From: Chenopodium formosanum
Taxonomy: Eukaryota > Streptophyta > Magnoliopsida > Caryophyllales > Amaranthaceae
Reading direction: 5' to 3'
Length of the DNA stretch: 64,000 bases
Assembly (NCBI GenBank): GCA_024500155.1
Contig: CM044869.1
Coordinates: 27,030,501-27,094,500, forward strand
A program made the position numbers and the translations under genes. Shown piece after piece: positions 23,572 through 34,510 of the stretch. Below the pieces are notes generated by a model. The model did not search any database and was not told the DNA's origin. It saw nothing but the letters and a program-made list of their open reading frames with translations. Numbering within the stretch: position 1 is the stretch's first letter; every line of letters starts with the position of its first letter.

Positions 23572-24682
23572 AAAAAAAATAAAAGGCAAAAGCTAACAAA
23601 CATTCTGATATAATGTACAGACTAAAATAATTAAAAGTAAATCTATCAAATTGAAATGTACTGTAATTATACGTTAAAAACGCATGATTTTAGCATGTAC
23701 CACGGGAGCGTTCGCTAACAAGTTTCTTAAACTAAAGGAATATGTGACGACAGAGTAATATAGATAGCACGCAAAGAAGCTAGCTCTTGCGGAGAAATTA
23801 TATTGGCGTGTGTTTATACCTTTCGTTTGAGTGGTAGTTTTAATACGTACTATTTAATTTATGTGCGTTTAAAATCCACCAAAATCTTTTATGACAATTA
23901 TTTTTAAAAATCCTCTAAAGTTTGACAATATTATTCCAAAATATTTATTAAATAATATTTAATTGATTTACATCCCTTCATATCTTTCGGGGCAATTGTT
24001 AGTTTAGAACTGTTAATTGATATGCATGTTTTAATAATAATTAGTATAATATTTCTAGCGTGGTTTTCTTCAGATGAATTTTTTGTGAGCTTAGGTCATA
24101 CAGAGTATATGTGAAATGTTGCAGCTAAAAACTTAATAATGTAAGTTCTTTAATGTTCTACGATCATCTAATATCTATATATAATACTAAAGCAATAACC
24201 ACTTAGTTAATTATTTTTTCCTCTTAAATTCCTTCATTTTTTTCTCCCATAATTAATACGAGTTTGTTTTTTTTTTCATCAATTTTCTTTGATTTTAGGA
24301 TTTTTAAGTTATTTATACCACTTGATAACATCTGCTAATCAAATGTCACAATATTTTTTTTCTTTTTCCAATGTCACTATTTAATATGAATTGCATTCAC
24401 AATTCATAACGTTATTTATGTGTCATCAAATAATGTACATTTCCAAAGCTAATAAACTTTAATAATACGGAGTAGTTTCAATTAAAGGAAGATAACATTG
24501 TAAATAAGAAGAGCAACCACAGAGTCTTCGTACATACAGTTTTTTTCTATTTAAATATTAATAATAATAACATATGATGTATACAATTCCTAAATCTCTT
24601 TTACTTCTATTCCAGTCTATTTTTCATTTTTTTTAAATTTCTTCATTTTCACTTTATCAATTTATCATTCTGCAATTGAGCA
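23572..24682. other. Intergenic, no gene seen
   Basis: AT-rich, without frames or repeats I can name. Confidence 0.55.
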
Positions 24683-24691
24683 AATTTATTT

Positions 24692-27600
24692 TGAAAATTC
24701 TACTATAGTCGTTTTCATTATGACCACCACTATACTGAATTATCATTGGATGATTTTTTAATTTTTTTTTAACCTTGGTCAAACACTATTTTTAGTATTT
24801 TCCTTTTTTAATTCAACTTTTATTTTTCAAAATATAATTATTGAATTTCCAAAAATCATTTTATAATTTTTGAAATTTATTTATTAAAATTAGTTTTTAA
24901 TTAAATCAAAAAATAACATTAAATAAAAAAATCAAAATAAAAAAATTGTTCATGAATGTTCTTCATTATTCATCATTGTTCTTCAAGTTTTGTTCATCCA
25001 TGGATGAGATTAACCACCATTATGGTAATCTTTGTCCCGTAAATACACTCGCACATCAATGAAAATTGAAAATATGCATCGATTTACATATTATATGTGA
25101 AGAATTCATTCGAAATTTGGATTCATGTATGAATCTGGGATTGTTTTTAATCCTATAACAATATATATTAATTGGATAATCGCAAACAAGGGATGCAAAA
25201 TCGGTCAATATATGTATGCGAAAATAAAAAATTAACAATTTTTCGAAATCTGGGTTTGTGAGGCAAATTGGAGAAGACAACGATTTTTATTTTGGAATAC
25301 TTGTTTGATCTGAAAAAAAAAGATATACTTTTCAATTCTGTTTGCATAAAAGGCATTAACCCAAACACTAATAGGACATTACCTATAAAACGCAATATTA
25401 TTGTTTATTTTGTCTACGGCCATACGTTATTTTGGACATTGCTAATTATTAGTTCATACTGTGCATGCATTAATATCCTAATATTTTTCTCAATTGATAA
25501 CAAATAGGATCGTGGTCCTCAATCCTCATTCACTAGCCAAGTCACAATGTACGTATACCAAGTTTGATATCAATGATCACTCATATATCTGTTATTGTGG
25601 TTTGATTTCTGTATGCATATTCCTCAAAATTAAATTAACTCTCAATCAAACCACCTTTAGAGCTATTCTAATGGCAACCTAATTGTCAAATTAGATGATT
25701 ATCTTCTTATCTATCATGTGACCCAATGGTTGGATTACTTGGATACTAGTTTGTTATTAATTAAAATAATGAACCATCTTTGGTTATTATTATAATTTTA
25801 CAATAATTAAGGAGATTGAGACCAATTCTAAATATATAAGTAATGTCATATCCTAATATTAGACGAATCCCATATAATAACCAAATGAAAAAAAAAATAA
25901 AAAAAAATGGAGGTGAGCAATTACATGGCAAACTTTTTATTTTTTGAAAGAATACAATGACAAATTGTTAAATATAGTAAATATATTTTTGTATTTATAA
26001 ATTAGGAAAGCCAATATTCAACCCCTTATATTTAGGCTAAATGCATGCTACTATTGCTAGTTGTATTCCTTATAATTAGGACATATCATGCTTCTGTTTT
26101 GTATATACACGTATTCTAGTTATATTATTGAGAATCGAAAATATTCTTTTTCCTATTTGTCAAAATAGCGTTACATGTTAAATGTGATTTTTTTGTATCT
26201 AGTTTTTTTCCCTAATGGTCAGTATTAAGACTCTACGAGTATCTTTTTTTGATTAGTTTACTTTTATTTTTAATTTATAGTCTATATTTTATGTGTCATA
26301 AAATAACTGATAACAACACTATTGTATATCATTGATTTATTTCCTAAATAGTACGTTAGATATTATAATAGAATATTTGAAAAAGATTTGGACAATAATT
26401 TATATGGGATAACTTATGTATCATTTAGTAACAATATTTCCTAAAAATAAGCAATCAACAGCCATCATATAGGCAATATTCTTCAAATAGATCTTAAATC
26501 TAACACATTCCATTGTTAATCTAAATTTCAATTTTGATTGGTTGCTTTAAATACAGGATTTTTTTACCTTATAGAAAGATGGTTTGAATTTCAAATTACA
26601 CAAACCAAAAAACAAAAATTAATGTCCAAACCTATATAATGAGCAAGTCGATCAAAGGAAGAAGACGCAATTTTAGGATACAAAGATATATAATGAGCAA
26701 ATCGATTAGAGAAAGAAGATAAACCTTGTTTGATACGTAGAACACAAGTGTGAATTTTGTGATCTGTTTATAGCTCAGGAATTAACTTATGTGTACTTTG
26801 GTTATTACCTAAAAAAGAAAGTTTATTGAATTTGACGAATGACCATATATATTTTGGATATTGTAAAAATTCCAACTTTATGATTTTTTCGACGTGGAGC
26901 TAAGGGAAACCAACATTTTGATTTTATTTTACGATAAGCATGTCATAAAAATTTTTGAACGAATCTGATCTTATTTTAGAAAAGAAAGACTTAAAGTATT
27001 TCCTTAATAAAAATAAGATAGATTTAAAATCATAAACCTAAATTAAATTATGGTATTTTCCTAATTTTATCTTTTTTTGAGGGAAAGTACGTAAGTTATT
27101 ATCCTAAGATTTTGTTAATATTCTATTAATCAAATTGCGTGAAGAAGTAACAAAATTTCAGGAAAATCTAAAATTTGAGGGAAAGTAAATCAACTATTAT
27201 CCTAAGATTTATTAATATTCTATTTATTAAATTTTATCCTCTTTTTAAATTCATTTTACACAATTGTTTATCAAACATTCCATGTCTATTGTATTATTAA
27301 AGATATATATTACCATAATTCTAGGTGTGATAAAAATCAATAATTTTACAAAATGATAGGATATGTCGACAAAATCAATAAGATATATATTCTAGTAGAA
27401 AATATTAGAATATAATCTTTTTAAATTCGAAAATTATACTGATTTAAAATCTTGTATACAATAATAATAAGATAAGAAATTAGGAAACTATCCTTATTAT
27501 AATTGATGATTGAAATGTTTTTTAAATAATATTTCTAATGTTAAAAGATATCTTAAAAGATATTGATTCCATAATATTTTTTTTTTTATATTTAATCATT

Positions 27601-28430
27601 AAAATAGATTCATTTTAATATTTTGTACATGGTTAGCTACAAATATTTTGTAAAGATCGTAAAGTACTTTAAAGTAATTGCTAATGTCCAACATAACATA
27701 TGGTCATAATCGTTTAATATTTAAAATGTATATAATAGGTAATGTCTTATGCATATGTGGGTAAAATCCTTAAACACAAACACGATTAGTAATTCGGTCT
27801 CCTTTTTTTTTTTTTTTTGGATCAAACAGTGTTTCAAAGAAAAATGATACGGTTTCTTATCAGATTTTCTTGAACAACCTACATTACCGAATTACTTCAA
27901 ATTTTTTGTGATCGAATACATAAATTCGATGTTTTTGCATCCGTTGATTGATATTGTACTAGTGAAATCTATTTTTCTAGAATTAAAAACCTACGCCAAT
28001 ATGCTTTATAACCTCGGATTTTGCAAATTCGATTGTTGAACAAAGTTGAAGGACATTGAAGAATGTGAAGAATGTCGATGAACAATGACACACGACTGTA
28101 GATCTTAATTTATAGAGAAATTCGTCGATTGTTGAACAAAGTTGAAGGAAATTGAAGAATGTCGATGAACAATTTTTTGATTTTGATATTTTTTAATTTA
28201 ATCTTTTTTTTTATTTAATTAAATACTGATTTTAATAAATAAATTTCGAAAATTATAAAATGATTTTTGGAAATACAGTAATTAAATTTTGGGAAATAAA
28301 AAAAGAATTAAAAAAGGAAATAACTAAAATTAAGGTTTGACCAAGGATTAAAAAAAAAAATTAAAAAATCGACCAATGATAATTTATTATAGTGGTGGTC
28401 ATAATGAAGATGACTACAGTATAAACATCC
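24692..28430. mobile_element. Long-TIR, Mutator-like non-autonomous element (3.7 kb)
   Basis: The first about 300 bp (24692-24990) reappear inverted at about 28140-28430, including the shared words TTCATTATGACCACCACTAT and CCAAAAATCATTTTATAATT. A 9-bp direct repeat AATTTATTT flanks both ends (24683-24691 and 28431-28439), each exactly 11 bp outside the best-matching TIR core (CTATAGTC / CTGTAGTC). Long TIRs plus a 9-bp target duplication are typical of Mutator-like elements. The 3.1-kb interior is AT-rich, holds only frames under 80 codons and shows no MURA-type transposase. At the inner edge of the right TIR, a block starting GATTGTTGAACAAAGTTGAA is duplicated (near 28031 and 28129). Confidence 0.75.
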
Positions 28431-28500
28431 AATTTATTTAGTTGCAAATCTGTTTAATGTACAGGACAAAACGCTAGTGTAAATAACTACAACAATACGA

Positions 28501-28526
28501 CATACATACATACATACATACATACT
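28501..28526. repeat. (CATA)n microsatellite
   Basis: Six CATA units just downstream of the Mutator-like element. No gene is seen between 28440 and 29290. Confidence 0.9.
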
Positions 28527-29295
28527 TTGGATCAAAGTAAGAATTTTTATTATATTTAAAAATATTTTTTAATCTTTTAAACCCCCTCATAAAATATTCG
28601 CATACTGCCTGCTGGAGTGCTGGCCCACATACCATGAAACTTACATACATTGTTAATTGTACATAGTCAACATAATGGAGATAGAATGAGTGTTAAATTG
28701 CAACACATTTATACATTATTCCTTGATAATTCTAATAATAACATATCCTTTTTATTAGATCATTATTGTATGATTATACTGAAATTTCTACGTAAAACAC
28801 ACAAGTTCATTACGTGAAGAATTGTGATATCACATGATTATTACGGCAAAAAGACAAAGACAGATGAGTAAGATGCAACGCCTCATTAGAAAGTATACTT
28901 GCTTTTTCGTAAATGCGCGGGTTAATTTGTCGATACTCGATAAGCTCAAATAATATACGAGTACTTGTTTCATGAACTCAATTATTCATTCCAAGTTAAG
29001 TCATGTATGTATTATTATAGATGCTTAGATAAGGCACCTTAATTAAGGTCCTTCTTATCCACATTCCAAACAATAATTGTGTGATCGATGCACGTAAGCC
29101 AAATAGGGGTCGGACTGATCTACTCATTACTTCAATATAACGCCATGCACAAGTTTAGACATATCAGTTTTATTGCTATATATTATTTTATTATTAGTGT
29201 AATTATTATAACTAATGCGGCTCGATTTCATGATGTCAAAGTCACAAGATGGGTTCTCCAACAAGTCCTCTAAACTTGCTTGGTTATATTATTTT

Positions 29296-29856
29296 AAGGA
29301 AAAATTGTCAAGAACTACCTACCTAATACGTCATTTTGTCAACAACTACTCACTTAAAATTTTTATCAAAAAAACTACCCACTAAATTTAAAAAGTTTGA
29401 GTACCACTATCCATTTTGGTTTCCCGGCAACAAAATCCGGCAAGTATGGACGAATTTTATTTTTTTCTTCCAAAACTTAAGCCTAAACCTCGTATATAAC
29501 AACCAACCTAATCTCCTTTACAACGACTCACCCTAAAAACACATAATTTTCAATATTTCTCCAATTAAAGAGGGCGAAAGTAATTGTAATTTTAATTAAG
29601 AAATATGTAATGATTCTAAATTGATCTTAAATTCACTTGTTTTATCTTCTTAATTGGTGATTCATCATTTCCTGTTTAAATTTTGAAAGAGAAAACAAAA
29701 GTGAGCCCCACTCACCGGATTTTGTTGTCGAAAAACCAAAATGGGTAATGCTAGTCTAGATTTTTAAATTTAGTGAGTAGTTTTTTTGATAAAAATTTTA
29801 AGCGAGTAGTTATTGACAAAATGACCTATCTGGGTAGTTTTTCACAATTTTTCCTT
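29296..29856. mobile_element. Foldback element with 140-bp inverted arms
   Basis: The left arm 29296-29440 begins AAGGAAAAATTGTCAAGAAC. The right arm 29715-29856, reverse-complemented, begins AAGGAAAAATTGTGAAAAAC, and the two match along almost their whole length down to CAACAAAATCCGG. ATTTT flanks both sides (29291-29295 and 29857-29861). The 270-bp centre is non-coding. Superfamily unassigned: the 5-bp flank is AT-only and could be chance. Confidence 0.75.
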
Positions 29857-29950
29857 ATTTTAATATGATATTGCAAAATTACAACATAAAAAACTATTAA
29901 GACCTCAATCCCCAGAACAATATCAGAAGGAAAAGCTAGTGATAGGGTTA

Positions 29951-30442
29951 TTCCTCCGTTCTTGAATAATTGATACTTCCTCCGTTTTTATTTAGTCGAT
30001 ACATTTCTTTTTTTTTTACGCTTTCCAACGCACTATTTTGATGATTAATATCTCTAATTCTAGACATTTTAAAATTATAAAAAGTGGATATTAATAAAAT
30101 ATACATTGAGACGATTTAAACAAGATCCCCCTTGACTATGTTTTGTCGTAGCTATAAATCACAAATGCTAGTCAAAGTGTAGTTTATGAATAGTGTAAAA
30201 GTTAAATGTTGTCAACTAAAAAAAAAGACAAAAGTAGTATATTTTATTTATTTATTTATTTATTGTTCAAATAATTACTTTGATGACTATTGTAAGTTAT
30301 AGTGTTGTAAAATGCTATCAAATATTCAAATATGTATTCATTTCTATAATTTTTTACATATATATTTAAGGTCATCAAAGTAATGCATGACAAATAATGT
30401 ACCATATCCGAGTGTGTCATTAATTTGGAACAATAGAGGTAA
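29951..30442. mobile_element. Degenerate Stowaway-like MITE (outer), host of a second MITE
   Basis: The left end TTCCTCCGTTCTTGAATAAT roughly matches the reverse complement of the right end (TTACCTCTATTGTTCCAAAT), with TA on both sides. About 25 bp inside the left end it is interrupted by another Stowaway-like element (29976-30237). Removing that leaves about 228 bp, a normal length for the type. A (TTTA)n run lies at 30240-30264. Confidence 0.5.
29976..30237. mobile_element. Stowaway-like MITE nested in another MITE (262 bp)
   Basis: It starts CTTCCTCCGTTTTTATTTAG. The right end, reverse-complemented, reads CTACTTTTGTCTTTTTTTTT. TA flanks both sides (29974-29975 and 30238-30239). It sits within the left terminal repeat of the surrounding element. 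Confidence 0.55.
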
Positions 30443-30444
30443 TA

Positions 30445-32066
30445 ATATTTACTGTATTTTTTTTTTTTTTTTTCTGAAATGGAGAAATTGTGCCTGATTC
30501 ACTCGGGTTAGATGAAGCTAGGAGCATATGGACAAGATCCATAACTAATCATTTCTAAACATTGCAACTAGCTTAGTTATGAATCATCTAATTCAAATAC
30601 ACATGGTCGAGATCCATAACAAATCATTTCTAACTAGTTATGAGGACGCAACGTTATTCACACCTAAATTTAAAATGTAGAAGTCAATTTAACACAGATG
30701 AAAAAGTCAAGTCATCCCTCAATTAAAATAAGTCATCCTACATTATTTTATTAAAGTAACCCATAATAATAATAAAAAAAGTTATATAATTCTAGCTGAT
30801 TTCATCGAGATTTATAGAGAATGAACGTAACGACACATACAACTAACTTAGGGGTGTTTGGTACATATGACTATTAAACTCTTACCTTTATTTGTTTTAA
30901 ACATATTGGAAATTAATCATTTAAACTTAACTTCCTTCACAAATTCTTACATGTGGCTGATCACACGTCCACACTATATGGCCAGTCATTATAGGGGTTA
31001 TACTTTGTTAGTATTATAGGGGTTACTTGGTTAGTTTTACACGGGTAACTTCATCATTGCTAAAAGAGTTATTACTCAGTAAGTATTATAGGGGTTACTT
31101 AGTCAGTGTTACACAGGTTACTTTGTTAATTTACATGCGAGCACATGATGTGGCCAGCCATACATGAGACGTGTTGATTTTTTTTTTATTTTGTTTGAAG
31201 TGACTAAGTGTAATTGTTACCTTAAATTTTAGGGAGTAAACAATTAGGTAGAAACCATTATCCGGAGTAAATGGTAATTATTACCCAAACCTTCCGATTA
31301 AACACTTGATATAGTAAATCCGTAATGTTTTAATTAAACCCGTTTTCATCCAAAAAATTACAATTACTAAACATACTCTTGATGTTTTACCTAGAGTAAA
31401 GTTCATCATGATGGACTTGAACTAACATACATAAAAAGCATATTCAACTTGTTATGACTTTATTTTTATGGTTGTCCTCTAGCTTTAAGTAAACGCTCAT
31501 GTTGTTCATGACATTTATATGTCTAAAATAGATAATAAATAATTATCTCTCAACCAACTCATAGACTTGTTATCATTACGAAAATAAAGTAATAAGCTGT
31601 TTACCCATTCAAGTTCACACTTCTACTTCAAAGTAACTTTCATAAGCTATAAAGTATTAGTCACTTCAAATACACTAATAAGTTAATTATTTGTTTATTA
31701 CACTACATGATTGACGCACTTAACTAGGGACAATTAATGTAATATTATAATCTCTACCTTTGAATAAACCTAATATCTTTGCTCTAAAAAAAACCATGAA
31801 TTCATAGCTTATACATAATTACATAATTAGTATATGATATTCATAATTGCTTCAACTAACAAATACCATGAAAATTAAGATGTTTCCTACTCATATTCTT
31901 CTACATTTAGATATCCAAATTGATGCAATTGAGTATCAGCAGAATTATTAACACCTCCACTAGTTACACTAATTAATATGTCAACTAAGTACTAATTAGT
32001 CTACATTTTATTAAATTTTGTTTTTTAAAATGTTGTGTGTGCGTTGAGAATCACCGACCAATAAAC
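30445..32066. other. Intergenic, with one diverged direct repeat
   Basis: No gene. A roughly 42-bp unit beginning AGTATTATAGGGGTTACTT occurs near 31008 and again near 31082. The span from about 30850 to 31310 has GTGTTTGGTA at one side and TTACCCAAACC at the other, hinting at a decayed MITE, but I could not fix its ends. Confidence 0.45.
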
Positions 32067-32071
32067 TTAAC

Positions 32072-32557
32072 TGTTTAGGGTAATTTTACTCCGCCATGTG
32101 GACCAACCAGAGGGTGACACATGTCAGCCCCAGGGTGGTCCAAAGTGGACCTATCCCTGCTTGACACGTGTCATCCCACATATTTGGAGGATGACGGCCT
32201 TCAGGCCCAAATCCCGAGAAAGCCGTAAAACGGTGCAGCCTACCACTGATTAGGGTTCTGTGACCTAATCAGGGGCACAATTCCCAAGGACCCTATAAAT
32301 AGGGAGATTCCCCTCTTTTGGAGGGCACGTTCTTCCATTTATTACAAACTGTCCCTTTGATAGAGAAAACTGAGCTTGGAACCCGAGCAGATCCCCACCT
32401 AAATTTCCGCACTTTTTTCTCTCCTTTCAAGTTACTAACTTGATCGTCGGAGGCGGAGCACCTACCAACTGGTGTCTCCGTTTGTCTTGCAGGTACAGGC
32501 CGCACTGGACCAGTCTTCGAGCTGTAACTCTCCCGAGGGACAAAAACACCCAAAACA
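32072..32557 (+). repeat. 5' LTR of the Tat element
   Basis: 486 bp, TG...CA. It contains a palindromic G-box core (GACACGTGTC, 32163-32172), a repeated GGACC/GGTCC block near 32100-32150 and a TATA box at 32293-32300. Confidence 0.92.
32293..32300 (+). promoter_or_regulatory. TATA box in the 5' LTR
   Basis: CTATAAAT within CCCTATAAATAGGGAG, at the expected place in the LTR. The copy in the 3' LTR (about 42678-42688) is identical. Confidence 0.7.
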
Positions 32558-32559
32558 TT

Positions 32560-32577
32560 TGGCGCAGTCTATGGGGA
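32560..32577 (+). other. Probable primer binding site
   Basis: TGGCGCAGTCTATGGGGA begins two bases after the LTR. The TGGCGC start fits a tRNA 3' CCA end. The primer tRNA is not assigned because the rest is diverged from the sites I know. Confidence 0.55.
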
Positions 32578-32590
32578 GAGTACCTCAAAG

Positions 32591-34510
32591 ATGGTTGGAG
32601 AGTCTGTACCCATTCCTGATCTTACAAACTTACAACCGGTTATACAACCGGAGAACCAAGAAAACCCTCAACTGGCACCTCAGCCGGGAGGTTCTGGAAT
32701 TCCTCAGTCGTTCCCTCGGCCTCCGCCTGAGGTCGTCACTGAGGATGAAGCTGATGATGAAGATGATGATGACGTGGAGACCTATACCACAAAGGATGGG
32801 TCCTTCGTGTCTAAGTACAAGCGTTCCAAAGATAAATTGGAGCGCAATCTTGACCAGGCGGGCCCAAGCAGGCGCCCCTCTGAGAGGCCAGAAGGGGAAA
32901 CCCAAAAGGCCAGAGGTCAAGCCCCAGTCACCTGGGATGAGCTCATGAAATTCATGAACTCTTTCAAGGGTGAAATCAAGGCCATGATCAACAAAAACAA
33001 GACAGGCTCTAGCAAGAGTCCGCCGGCTAAGAAGTCTCCCACTCCTGGGAAGAAAAAGCCCGTCAAGGACAGGCGTCCAACTCCCCATCCCAAAGACAAA
33101 GAAAGGGAGAAGGAGAGGATGGCCTCCAGACTTGACTGGTCGAAAATTCTACTGACTACTAGTCCTCAGAGGCAGCCTCGGCATGAACAGCCGGGGACCA
33201 GCAAGAAAACAGCCTCCGACGCTCGACACATCATCGAGCAGAGGAGAAACCAGCAGCTGTCTGAGTCAGCCTCTACTTCGAGCTTTCCAGACAGCTTCAA
33301 AGAAACTTCTGTAAGGAACTCACAGTCCTTACTTGAGAGTCGGACAGGCAGCAAAACCGTCAATACCGAACCTCAGCTGATGATTGGGTCTGTCCCATAT
33401 GCGCCTCAGGCGCAGTATGGGCAATATGGCCTACAGTTCATGCAGCCTCCTCCTTTTGGAGGACAGGCGGCATACACCCCCGTCTAGCCTTTGGACTGGC
33501 ATCTCCGGCTGCTCAAGCTTGGTGAACAACCCTCTGCGTTTGCCAAGAATATAACCGAGGCGGCTCAGCCGTCCAAGGTTAAGAATGTGTTGGTGGGCTC
33601 CTATGATGGTACCACCAACCCAGAAGACCACCCGATTGCATACACCAACCTCATGTGCTTACAGGGTTGGGACGATGCCACCTAGTGTCGATGTTTCCCG
33701 GCTACACTGAAGGGCATTGCCCAACAGTGGTTTGACAACTTGCCAGCCGGCTCAATTGATTGCTTCAAGAAGCTAGCCTTCTTGTTTGCCACCAACTTCT
33801 CAATGAACATCCCTACTAAGAAAACGAGCCTTGATTTGAGCACCGTTTAGCAGGGTGAGAAGGAAGGGCTACGCTCATATGTCAGGGGGTTCAACCTGGT
33901 CAGAATTCAGATCCAGGGACTGTCTGACGAGGTAGCTTTTACAGACTTTTTCAAGGGTCTGAGAGACGGGTCGGCTTTTAAGTTCAACCTTGTCAGAAAG
34001 GGGGCATTTACGCTACAGGCGGCCCTAAGGGAGGCGGAGAGCTATATTCAAGCTACCGACCTCTGTACGCCTAGTAGTCAGTCAGACTCAAAGAAGTCTC
34101 ACAAACAAAAAGAAAGCCGGTCTGCTTAGCCGGCCAACAAAAAAGAAGAGAGCAAAAAGAGAAAAGAAGTCTGGGCGGTTAGTGATTCTGACCAGCCATC
34201 CCAGAAGAAAAAGAGAGAGTTTAAACCGTACGTCCCCAAGTACGAGTTTAACAAAGACTGCAACTCCATCCTCATGGAGGTAAAGGACCGACTGTCCATT
34301 GAGAAGCCGAATCCAATGAAGAGTTCCGTCCAGTCGCGGAACAAAAATAAATTTTGCCAGTTCCATGAGGAGGTTGGCCATGACACCAACGACTGCTTCA
34401 TTCTACAGCAGACGTTGGACCGTCTGGCTGACAAAGGGCTTCTAAAGTCCTACATTTCTAAGTCCCCAGCTGGGGCAAAGAAGAAAAACAAGGATCAGTC
34501 CCCCAAGACT
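32591..34510 (+). pseudogene. Tat element gag, four in-frame TAG codons
   Basis: Opens MVGESVPIPDL just after the primer site. A long basic, acidic and proline-rich N-terminal region is followed by the gypsy capsid domain (VLVGSYDGTTNPEDHPIAY, ATLKGIAQQWFDNLPAGSI, GEKEGLRSYVRGFN, FFKGLRDGS). A knuckle-like CQFHEEVGHDTNDC lies at about 34353-34395. Gag would form the virus-like particle in the cytoplasm. TAG codons at 33488, 33683, 33848 and 34127 interrupt an otherwise continuous frame with no frameshift, and several sit where a glutamine or tryptophan codon is expected. The boundary with protease is arbitrary because gag and pol share one frame. Confidence 0.88.

Noticed and set aside
25056..25682. 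Short frames in the interior of the Mutator-like element
   Set aside because: All under 80 codons, AT-driven, overlapping on both strands, with no transposase or zinc-finger motif.
24703..28419. Mariner-type element with TA duplication
   Set aside because: TA matches at these points, but a perfect 9-bp repeat lies at equal distance (11 bp) outside both ends with continuing terminal similarity, which fits Mutator-like better.
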